Below are positions 1-6,038 of a stretch of 19,183 bases of DNA, piece by piece. The notes below the pieces were generated by a model, which was not told where the DNA came from, did not search any database, and saw nothing but the letters and a program-made list of their open reading frames with translations. Location: assembly GCA_002432095.1 (NCBI GenBank), contig DJFQ01000053.1, positions 18,246 to 37,428 on the forward strand. The letters run 5' to 3'. Source of the DNA: Marinagarivorans sp. UBA5868 (lineage in GTDB: Bacteria > Pseudomonadota > Gammaproteobacteria > Pseudomonadales > Cellvibrionaceae). Position numbers and translations under genes: made by a program. How positions within the stretch are numbered: position 1 is the stretch's first letter; every line of letters starts with the position of its first letter.

Positions 1-753
1 TTTAATGGTGTGATAAACCTTGCCGTCCACAATCACTTCGGATTTCACTTCGGCGCGGGTCATATCATCCACCAAACCCCAACCGATACCACCGCCACCA
101 CCCACACTGATAAAACCATCTTGCGGGCGGGTAAACAAACCGTATTTTCCATCGATAAATTCCGGGTGCAACACCACGTTACGCTGCTGGCCGGAATAGG
201 TAATTAAATCAGGCAGGCGCTCCCAGGTAAGCAGATCTTTGGTGCGCGCAATACCGCACTGCGCTTCAGCAGCAGAAGTGTCATTAGGATGATTTACATC
301 TTTACGCTCAGTGCAAAACAAACCGTAGATATAACCGTCCTGATGGTGGGTAAGGCGCATGTCGTACACGTTGGTGTCTGGTCGCTCTGTTTCCGGCATG
401 GTCATCGGGTAGTCCCAAAAACGGAAACCGTCAGTCCCACTCACACTCTCGGCGACTGCAAAAAACGACTTGCGGTCATTGCCTTCAACCCTGGCCACCA
501 ATAAGTACCGGCCATCGAGGTAAATGGCCCCAGAGTTGAAAACGGCATTGATGCCAAGCCGTTCGAGCAAAAGCGGATTGGTTTGCTCATTAAGGTCATA
601 TCGCCAAAAAACCGGCGTGTGTTCTGCGGTAAGAATAGGGTTCTGCCAACGCTGATAAATCCCATTCGAATGGTCAGCCGGGATATTTTTCTGCTCCACA
701 AGCATCTCATGACCCCGCAAAAGAGACGTGAGACGAGTTTTGAACGGGGACAT
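1..753 (-). CDS. GH130 family 4-O-beta-D-mannosyl-D-glucose phosphorylase (3' end outside window)
   Basis: The minus strand reads open from an ATG at 753 to the window edge, giving 251 residues; the family is about 390 long, so the C-terminal third is missing. The protein starts MSPFKTRL and carries hallmarks of GH130 subfamily 1: HTPVFWRYDLNEQTNP, INAVFNSGAIYLDGRYLLV, ARVEGNDRKSFFAVAES, PDTNVYDMRL, QQRNVVLHPEFIDGKY and TRPQDGFI followed by a Gly-rich run. The Asp of NVYD falls at residue 131, where the Bacteroides enzyme has its proton donor. Known members phosphorolyse mannosyl-glucose to mannose 1-phosphate and glucose in the cytoplasm, downstream of beta-mannobiose epimerisation. There is no signal peptide. 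AAGG lies 9 bases before the ATG. The gene diverges from a LacI-type gene, with an operator palindrome between them. The family call is firm; substrate specificity is inferred from motif similarity. Confidence 0.9.
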   Translation of the reverse strand, partial: MSPFKTRLTSLLRGHEMLVEQKNIPADHSNGIYQRWQNPILTAEHTPVFWRYDLNEQTNPLLLERLGINAVFNSGAIYLDGRYLLVARVEGNDRKSFFAVAESVSGTDGFRFWDYPMTMPETERPDTNVYDMRLTHHQDGYIYGLFCTERKDVNHPNDTSAAEAQCGIARTKDLLTWERLPDLITYSGQQRNVVLHPEFIDGKYGLFTRPQDGFISVGGGGGIGWGLVDDMTRAEVKSEVIVDGKVYHTIK

Positions 754-856
754 ATAAACTTACCTTAGAAAGTATTCATGACTCGTACGAGGATATGGCC
801 AGAAATGCCGCCGGCACTCCCAAAACGAAATAAATTAGCACAAAATTGCCACGCCA

Positions 857-870
857 TGTAACCGGTTACA
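857..870. promoter_or_regulatory. Perfect LacI-family operator-like palindrome
   Basis: TGTAACCGGTTACA is a perfect 14-bp palindrome with a central CG step, the usual form of operators bound by LacI/GalR-family regulators. It lies 104 bases before the GH130 start and 75 bases before the LacI-type gene, so one site could control both. On the GH130 strand a weak promoter reading (GTTACA, 17 bases, GCTAAT) would place the operator over the -35 box. That promoter is tentative. Confidence 0.75.
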
Positions 871-945
871 GACAATTCTCCTGGTCAGAGCGTCCCATTT
901 CCGGTAAATTCGCGCGAAAAATCTACAAAAATCAGTGGGTTAGCC

Positions 946-1941
946 ATGTCCAACATTCGCGAAGTCGCACACGCTGCCGGAGTATCTGTTGCAACCGTCT
1001 CTCGAGCATTGACCAGTCCCGAAAAAGTTTCTGAAGAGAGCCTTAAAAAAGTTCACGATGCTATTCAAGCTGTTGGATATCGACCTAATCTTCTGGCCCG
1101 CAATTTTCGCGCTGCAAAGTCCTTTGCCGTTGTAGTGCTCGTACCCGATATCACCAACCCATTTTTCTCCCAGGTCATTCAAGCAATCGAAGATCGCGCG
1201 CAGCAAAAAGGCTATGCCGTACTGCTCGGAGACACGCGGGAGACATCTAAAAGGGAACAGGAATATGTCAATCGGGTAGAAACGAGGTTGGCAGACGGGG
1301 TCATTCAGTTGCGCCCTCAGTCCATGAGTGCCAGCACTCAAAATATCCCATGGGTCAACGCCTGCGGGTGCGAAGGCACTCCCGGGCCATCCATACGCGT
1401 TGACAATATAGCTGCCACAAAAGCCATTGTGGATTATTTGATCTCACTCGGGCACGAGCGCGTTGGCATCATCTCTGGCTTAAAAGATAACCCCCATACA
1501 ATTGACCGGCTACAGGGTTACAAAGAAAGTCTGGCGGCAGCCGGACTTGTGTTTGAGAAAGAACTGGTAGCAGAGGGGGATTTCACCATGTGGTCCGGCC
1601 AAAACGCTGCAAAGCAGTTTTTCCAGCTCACGCAAATGCCCAGCGCAATTTGCTGCATGAACGATGAAATGGCGCTCGGGGCAATTCAGACGCTCAAAGC
1701 CCGCGGACTTCGAGTTCCAGAAGATATTTCGGTCACCGGGTTTGATGACATCAATTACGCAAAATACTGGGATCCCGCGCTGACAACAATGGCGCAGCCG
1801 GCAGAGGAAATCGGCAAGCTGGCGATGGATCTGTTGCTTAGGATTATTGAAGGTGAGGATTTATCCAAAACACAAATGGTGCTGCCAACGGAATTTGTCA
1901 TTCGCAGGAGCACCTGTCCGCCTCCACATCCTCGATCATGA
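946..1941 (+). CDS. LacI/GalR-family transcriptional repressor
   Basis: This 331-residue protein has full LacI-family architecture. The N-terminal helix-turn-helix covers about residues 3-25 (IREVAHAAGVSVATVSRAL). A hinge follows with YRPNLLARNFR at 45-55, then a periplasmic-binding-protein-like effector domain: VVVLVPDITNPFFSQ, RVDNIAATKAIVDYL, GHERVGIISG, CMNDEMALGAIQ and VTGFDDINYAKYWDPALTT. The effector domain resembles CytR/PurR-type regulators, but its ligand cannot be read from the sequence. The divergent GH130 phosphorylase suggests a mannan-derived sugar or sugar phosphate. No strong ribosome site precedes the ATG. The stop overlaps the stop of the convergent AGE-like gene by 6 bases. 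Autoregulation through the palindrome at 857-870 is likely. Confidence 0.93.
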   Translation: MSNIREVAHAAGVSVATVSRALTSPEKVSEESLKKVHDAIQAVGYRPNLLARNFRAAKSFAVVVLVPDITNPFFSQVIQAIEDRAQQKGYAVLLGDTRETSKREQEYVNRVETRLADGVIQLRPQSMSASTQNIPWVNACGCEGTPGPSIRVDNIAATKAIVDYLISLGHERVGIISGLKDNPHTIDRLQGYKESLAAAGLVFEKELVAEGDFTMWSGQNAAKQFFQLTQMPSAICCMNDEMALGAIQTLKARGLRVPEDISVTGFDDINYAKYWDPALTTMAQPAEEIGKLAMDLLLRIIEGEDLSKTQMVLPTEFVIRRSTCPPPHPRS

Positions 1942-3066
1942 TCCAGGATGCGAGCTCTTCGCAAGAACCTGCTGCGCAAGCAGCGCTGCATCAAAAAGGC
2001 GGACGAGGGTCGCTAACGAACCACCAGCACCACTCTTTTGCCAGGGCTTGTCGATAAAAACGCCGGGCATATCGTGCACAACATAATCGCGGAAAAACAT
2101 GCCCATCTGCGCGATGACCAAATCTTCCGTACCATCAACATTTGCGGCAAGCAATGCCATTCCTGCCGCTATGGCTTCTGCACGGACTTCGCCAGGAATT
2201 CCCTCCCCAGCTTCTGCGGACAAATGGCCTTGCGCAAAAATTTCCCTATAAAGTGTCTCGGCTGACGTTAGTCCGACACCGAGCACACGCTCGCACCGGC
2301 ACAGAACCCGCACCCAAGCGAGTTGCTCCCGCCATTCCAAGGTCGAGACGGCATCGACAGTCGTCAACGGAGAGATCGTCGGCAAATAGAAGGTGCCGGC
2401 ACAATGTTTGTAGAGGGTTTTCGCGCGCTTATGCCATGCCGGCTTTTGCGTGACTTCCGCCAAATAAAGGAATGCCCGCAGCATCTGGCGATACAGCTCC
2501 GGCGGCGCGTCTGTTTTGCCGTCAATCCCTTTCCATATAACGCCGTCGGCAAAGTGTATATGTAGCCAGTCGAGGATATTGTAGGCTCGGCGCAGGTCCG
2601 ACATTTCACCAAAAGCTGCAAAACATGCGGTATTGGCAATGACAAACCAAGCGTGATCAAGCGGGTCGTAGCGGCTATCAGACACCACTGAAGGCGCTTC
2701 TAGTGACCGAACATAGCCGTCGCTGCGGCATGGAAGAGTCCCGTGTCGTCCAGCAAAATCGATAAGTTCACGCGCCATTTTGCGCCGGCCGTTGAGCCAA
2801 CCCACATGCTCCGCCCGAGCGAGCAGATATAACATCTGTGCCTGCGCGACCAATTGTATGGGCGCACCCATCTGCGGTATTCCAGCGCTTGAAAGATGCG
2901 CAGAAAACCATCCGCCTGAAATATGCCGCCCTCTTTCCAGCCACCTGGGCAGAGCGTCTTTCTGCACCCAGTTGACCAATGCGGACAACGCACGGGCGAC
3001 ATTTGGGCTCATTGTATTTGCCTGTTCATTTGCATTATCTAAATTGCTCACGTGGAGTTTTTCCAC
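1936..3066 (-). CDS. AGE-superfamily (N-acylglucosamine 2-epimerase-like) protein lacking canonical catalytic residues
   Basis: The 376-residue protein has the pattern of the (alpha/alpha)6-barrel AGE superfamily: LPRWLERGRHISGGWFSAHL (39-58), a QAQMLYLLARAEHVGW helix (75-90), a DHAWFVIANTACFAAF helix (137-152) and an RAEAIAAGMALL helix (295-306). Family members epimerise or isomerise sugars such as N-acylglucosamine, mannose, cellobiose or mannobiose. Residues expected in the active site do not align: the Arg of QAR is Gln77, the His of the NPHMHLLEA motif is Gln194, the EPGHxxEW motif is replaced near 241-251, and no His lies in the last barrel helix near 345-355. It may be a pseudoenzyme or have another activity. 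The start is GTG with GGAG 9 bases upstream; an ATG at 3012 is an alternative. A mannan role is suggested by the GH130 neighbour only. Confidence 0.72.
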   Translation of the reverse strand: MEKLHVSNLDNANEQANTMSPNVARALSALVNWVQKDALPRWLERGRHISGGWFSAHLSSAGIPQMGAPIQLVAQAQMLYLLARAEHVGWLNGRRKMARELIDFAGRHGTLPCRSDGYVRSLEAPSVVSDSRYDPLDHAWFVIANTACFAAFGEMSDLRRAYNILDWLHIHFADGVIWKGIDGKTDAPPELYRQMLRAFLYLAEVTQKPAWHKRAKTLYKHCAGTFYLPTISPLTTVDAVSTLEWREQLAWVRVLCRCERVLGVGLTSAETLYREIFAQGHLSAEAGEGIPGEVRAEAIAAGMALLAANVDGTEDLVIAQMGMFFRDYVVHDMPGVFIDKPWQKSGAGGSLATLVRLFDAALLAQQVLAKSSHPGS

Positions 3067-3179
3067 TACAAAGGGCTCCGTCAGCCGATGGTTTCGGAAT
3101 ATAACGGGGATAAAGTCATCTTGGTAGCCTGCACATTAGTGACAACTCACAAGACAACAAATATTTGCCAAAGATTTTA

Positions 3180-3207
3180 AAAAAAGCGATACTTCGCGCG
3201 CTTTTTT
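3180..3207. other. Possible weak bidirectional hairpin terminator
   Basis: AAAAAAGCG (3180-3188) and CGCTTTTTT (3199-3207) are inverted repeats around a 10-base loop. The A and T tracts could serve as a terminator read in either direction, but the stem has only three GC pairs. It lies in the 195-base gap between the AGE-like gene and the tRNA, which otherwise shows no gene. Confidence 0.25.
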
Positions 3208-3261
3208 GACCCATCCCGCAAAAAGTAGCCGCCTCCACTCTTGGCCACGCTACCAGCACAT

Positions 3262-3338
3262 CGGAGAGTAGCTCAGCTTGGTAGAGCACTGCCTTCGGGA
3301 GGCAGGGGCCGCAGGTTCGAATCCTGTCTCTCCGACCA
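3262..3338 (+). tRNA. tRNA-Pro (anticodon CGG)
   Basis: A full cloverleaf folds by hand. The acceptor stem CGGAGAG (3262-3268) pairs with CTCTCCG (3328-3334). The anticodon stem CTGCC/GGCAG encloses the loop TTCGGGA with anticodon CGG, which reads the CCG codon. The T arm contains TTCGAAT. The discriminator is A and the CCA end is encoded in the DNA (3336-3338). The C1-G72 first pair is characteristic of bacterial tRNA-Pro. Confidence 0.97.
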
Positions 3339-3383
3339 CCACCCAATTCATCAGCTAATCTTATTCGCCGATCGCCAGACTGA

Positions 3384-3412
3384 CGGACAACTCCTGGACA
3401 ATTCAGTAGAAT
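3384..3412 (+). promoter_or_regulatory. Candidate sigma-70 promoter of the DAHP synthase gene
   Basis: CGGACA (3384-3389) and TAGAAT (3407-3412) are separated by 17 bases. The -10 box matches the consensus at 5 of 6 positions and the -35 at 4 of 6. Transcription would begin near 3419, leaving a leader of roughly 65 bases. No TyrR or TrpR box was recognised in that leader. Confidence 0.4.
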
Positions 3413-3484
3413 GGTTTGCAACAGCCGGCCCGACCTATACGTTTCCTCCGGCGTGAACAGAAAGCTAACAGTGCAGTGACATCA

Positions 3485-4558
3485 ATGAATAACTCTTTAT
3501 CTGTCGACAACATTAATGTTGTCTCCCAAGAAGTGCTCATCTCACCGGCGGAGCTAAAACGAGAACTCCCGACCTCTGACAAGGCGTCGGATACCGTGCG
3601 TCAGGGCCGCGAAACCATTCGACGCATTCTTGATCGAGATGACCATCGTCTTTTAGTTGTGATTGGCCCATGCTCCATCCACGATCCCAAAGCGGCGATT
3701 GACTACGCCAATCGCCTTAAAGCCCTTGCCGCCGAAGTTTCCGACACCTTGTACGTGGTCATGCGTGTGTATTTTGAAAAGCCTCGCACTACCGTCGGCT
3801 GGAAGGGATTAATTAATGACCCTTATTTGAATGATTCCTTCAAAATCCAGGACGGTCTGCATGTTGGCCGCCGACTACTGCTCGACATCGCTGAATTGGG
3901 GCTTCCGGCGGCGACCGAAGCGCTGGATCCAATTTCACCGCAATATCTTCAAGACCTGATCTCCTGGTCAGCGATTGGTGCACGCACCACAGAATCGCAA
4001 ACCCACAGAGAGATGGCCAGCGGACTTTCCTCGGCAGTCGGTTTCAAAAATGGCACTGACGGCAGTCTCACAGTAGCCATCAATGCCTTGCAATCCGTTT
4101 CCAATGCACACCGTTTTTTGGGTATCAATGCAGAAGGCCAAGTCTCCGTCATTCACACTAAAGGCAATCCATACGGGCATGTAGTGTTGCGGGGAGGCAA
4201 CGGCAAGCCTAATTACGATTCCGTAAGTGTTACCGTTTGCGAAAAAGAATTGGCCGAGGCCGGCGTGCCAACCAATATTATGGTCGACTGCAGCCACGCG
4301 AATTCAAACAAAAGCCATGAGTTGCAGCCCCTGGTTCTGGACAACGTCGCCAACCAGATTATTGAAGGGAATAAATCCATTATGGGGGTGATGGTCGAAA
4401 GCAACATTGGTCCTGGCAATCAAAAGATTCCCGCAGATCTTAAAGACCTCAAGTACGGTATTTCAGTCACCGACGCTTGCATCGATTGGCCAACTACGGA
4501 AAATGCACTGCGATCCATGCGCAATAAAATCAAAGATGTGCTTCCCTCCCGAGGATAA
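3485..4558 (+). CDS. aroG: Class I 3-deoxy-7-phosphoheptulonate (DAHP) synthase, AroG-like
   Basis: This enzyme condenses phosphoenolpyruvate and erythrose 4-phosphate, the first step of the shikimate pathway. The ATG at 3485 gives 357 residues, close to the 350-356 of E. coli AroG and AroF. A further 23 codons are open upstream but have no family similarity. Hallmarks are VVIGPCSIHDP with the metal-binding Cys at about residue 63, RVYFEKPRTTVGWKGLINDP, LPAATEALDPISPQYL, SAIGARTTESQTHREMASG, VGFKNGTDGSL, the MVDCSHANSNK metal and substrate loop, and KYGISVTDACIDW. TESQTHREMASGLS follows AroG more than AroF, so the enzyme may be phenylalanine-sensitive, though allosteric type cannot be fixed from this. 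The gene appears monocistronic: a likely promoter lies upstream and a long hairpin directly downstream. Its translation start has no good ribosome site. Confidence 0.95.
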   Translation: MNNSLSVDNINVVSQEVLISPAELKRELPTSDKASDTVRQGRETIRRILDRDDHRLLVVIGPCSIHDPKAAIDYANRLKALAAEVSDTLYVVMRVYFEKPRTTVGWKGLINDPYLNDSFKIQDGLHVGRRLLLDIAELGLPAATEALDPISPQYLQDLISWSAIGARTTESQTHREMASGLSSAVGFKNGTDGSLTVAINALQSVSNAHRFLGINAEGQVSVIHTKGNPYGHVVLRGGNGKPNYDSVSVTVCEKELAEAGVPTNIMVDCSHANSNKSHELQPLVLDNVANQIIEGNKSIMGVMVESNIGPGNQKIPADLKDLKYGISVTDACIDWPTTENALRSMRNKIKDVLPSRG

Positions 4559-4568
4559 AGCCGCCCTA

Positions 4569-4598
4569 TAAGGCATATGAATGACTTCATATGCCTTA
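4569..4598 (+). terminator. Hairpin terminator after the DAHP synthase gene
   Basis: A perfect 13-bp stem, TAAGGCATATGAA (4569-4581) paired with TTCATATGCCTTA (4586-4598), encloses the loop TGAC. It begins 11 bases after the DAHP synthase stop. The following bases (CTTTCATT) form only a weak T tract, so termination may be partial or Rho-assisted. Confidence 0.65.
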
Positions 4599-4860
4599 CT
4601 TTCATTAAGCCATCCTTCCGAGATTTATCCTCAGCCTTTTCTTTAGTACATCTTCTGCTACTACCAGCTCACGTTTTGTATTGGATTTGCCACACAAAAG
4701 TCGAGATCCATAAAGACAAAACTGGATTTTTGCATGAGTGGCTGGTAGCGTTCGGCATGGTATCAAGCGCAACGCACGCGCAAGAATTCCCAATATTTAG
4801 GAGCGGGTTAGCGAAGCTAACGTACGGATAGCCATTTTATTCCTCATTTGGCCCTGGCAC
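4599..4860. other. Gene-poor spacer with one short inverted repeat
   Basis: No coding region with family similarity was seen here. The only structure noted is GTTAGC (4807-4812) and GCTAAC (4816-4821) around the 3-base loop GAA, about 40 bases before the next gene. It has no T tract, so it may be a regulatory or mRNA-stability hairpin rather than a terminator. Confidence 0.4.
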
Positions 4861-5268
4861 ATGAACCTGTACACCTCCGCACGACAACAATCCCAGCAAG
4901 ACAGCGCGCTCGAACAATTCATAGGAGAACTCGGGGACCGAGGTTCGCTGTGGTATGACCTGAAAGTCGCGGAGATGTCTGGATACGATTACGTCTTCGC
5001 TCCAGACGCAGTTTGTCGACAACTAAGCAATCTTCGCGCAATAACCGAATTTCTCAACAACGTACAAACTATCCTAGGTTCTTCCAAAATACGCACACAG
5101 CTGGTGAGCTACTGGCATGATCGCTACCGCGAGCAGCACTTCGAAAAATATTGCGTGGAGTGGACGGACGGGATTGCCATTGGTTGGAAAAAGGAGCTAC
5201 TTGATGGGAGCCCCCAATTCGACTTTATTAAAATGCTGTTTGAGCACAGCGAGAAGCTAATTCCCTAA
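4861..5268 (+). CDS. Hypothetical protein, 135 residues
   Basis: I do not recognise this family. The predicted protein is soluble, with no signal peptide and no membrane segment. It is rich in Gln, Glu, Trp and Tyr, with aromatic patches GSLWYDLKVAEMSGYDYVF (28-46) and VSYWHDRYREQHFEKYCVEW (82-101) and a C-terminal helix FIKMLFEHSEKL. An all-helical fold is plausible. The ATG at 4861 lacks a recognisable ribosome site; Met39 is a possible later start. The gene converges on nfuA with only 10 bases between the stops. Its codon use looks like that of the surrounding genes and the frame is uninterrupted, which supports a real gene. Confidence 0.6.
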   Translation: MNLYTSARQQSQQDSALEQFIGELGDRGSLWYDLKVAEMSGYDYVFAPDAVCRQLSNLRAITEFLNNVQTILGSSKIRTQLVSYWHDRYREQHFEKYCVEWTDGIAIGWKKELLDGSPQFDFIKMLFEHSEKLIP

Positions 5269-5278
5269 ACGGTTCGCA

Positions 5279-5884
5279 TCAATAGTAGGCGTTGGATGTA
5301 TCACTGTGATCCGTGGCGTCACGCAGCCCCTTCAGCTCTGGAATTTTACTTAACAAGGTTTTTTCAACGCCCTCTTTCAAGGTCAGATCCACTGCACTAC
5401 AACCCTGGCATCCGCCGCCAAACTTGAGCACTGCGTAGCCATCTTCAGTAACCTGCGCAAGACTCACATTGCCACCGTGAGCAGCCAAGCCGGGATTCAC
5501 TTCATTGTAGAGAATGTAATTGATTTTGTCCTCGATGGAGCTGTCATCGCTGATCTTTGGCATCTTCGAATTTGGTGCACGGATGGTTAACTGCCCACCC
5601 ATGCGGTCCGGCGAATAGTCCACCTTGGCGTCTTCGAGATATGGCAAGCTTTTTCCCTCAAACCACGCATTAAATCCATTTAACGGCACACTTACATCAC
5701 CCTCCTTTTCTTCACCTGGCCGCATATAAGCGATACAGGTTTCCGCCTGAGGTGTGCCGGGGCTGGCCACGAACATACGGATACCAATACCTTCGCAGTT
5801 CTGCTTGCTCAGCAACTGTGCCAGATACTCCTGAGCAGAATCCGTAATAGTAACGTTCGGCACCCATTTTTCGACTTGCGACAT
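5279..5884 (-). CDS. nfuA: Fe-S biogenesis protein NfuA
   Basis: NfuA is a cytoplasmic carrier that binds a [4Fe-4S] cluster at a dimer interface and passes it to client enzymes such as aconitase-type proteins. The 201 residues (E. coli 191) contain an N-terminal degenerate A-type/HesB domain (about 8-105, with [16 protein letters not shown] and [16 protein letters not shown]) and a C-terminal Nfu domain (about 115-190). The latter has [13 protein letters not shown] and the ligand pair Cys159-x-x-Cys162 in [18 protein letters not shown]. As in other NfuA proteins, the A-type domain lacks its usual three-Cys set. GAGAG lies 9 bases before the ATG. An IscR-like site sits 31-55 bases upstream. 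The gene diverges from metH, 154 bases away. Confidence 0.96.
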   Translation of the reverse strand: MSQVEKWVPNVTITDSAQEYLAQLLSKQNCEGIGIRMFVASPGTPQAETCIAYMRPGEEKEGDVSVPLNGFNAWFEGKSLPYLEDAKVDYSPDRMGGQLTIRAPNSKMPKISDDSSIEDKINYILYNEVNPGLAAHGGNVSLAQVTEDGYAVLKFGGGCQGCSAVDLTLKEGVEKTLLSKIPELKGLRDATDHSDTSNAYY

Positions 5885-5914
5885 AGATAACGTCTCTCTA
5901 AAGCAGCGGGAATA

Positions 5915-5939
5915 AAACCCTAGTAAATTACTCAGGTAT
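5915..5939 (-). promoter_or_regulatory. Candidate IscR type 1 binding site upstream of nfuA
   Basis: Read on the minus strand, the 25 bases run ATACCTGAGT, AATTT, ACTAGGGTTT. Against the E. coli type 1 IscR consensus as I recall it, I count 21 of 25 matches by hand, and the G and C at the two inner differing positions are symmetric. IscR is a Fe-S sensing repressor of iscR/isc-type promoters. A promoter reading TTGGCG, 17 bases, AGTAAT would be overlapped by the site. Repression of nfuA by holo-IscR would follow. Confidence 0.6.
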
Positions 5940-5946
5940 TTTAGCC

Positions 5947-5962
5947 AATCGCCAAGGCGATT
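5947..5962. repeat. Inverted repeat in the nfuA-metH divergent region
   Basis: AATCGCC and GGCGATT flank a central AA, making a 16-base dyad. It lies beside the IscR-like site and upstream of metH. A 2-base centre is too tight for an RNA hairpin, so a DNA-binding dimer is the likelier use. No known motif was recognised. Confidence 0.4.
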
Positions 5963-6038
5963 AAAACAGCCTTCCCCAGAAATGATTCTGTTACAATTTT
6001 GCCTTTCTGCATCAAAAAATTTTGATATAGGTTGCCCA

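Noticed and set aside
940..1341. 133-codon minus-strand frame opposite the lacI-type gene
   Set aside because: It is antisense to the conserved DNA-binding and effector domains, which are strongly supported on the plus strand.
4577..4831. 84-codon frame after the DAHP synthase gene
   Set aside because: It begins inside the terminator hairpin, has no ribosome site, and its translation has no family features.
5886..5900. MetJ box near the nfuA start (AACGTCTC)
   Set aside because: Only one partial copy is present; MetJ needs at least two adjacent 8-base repeats, and the position is wrong for metH.
5885..6038. Cobalamin or SAM riboswitch upstream of metH
   Set aside because: The divergent region is only 154 bases, is shared with nfuA elements, and shows no B12-box-like or SAM-aptamer motif.
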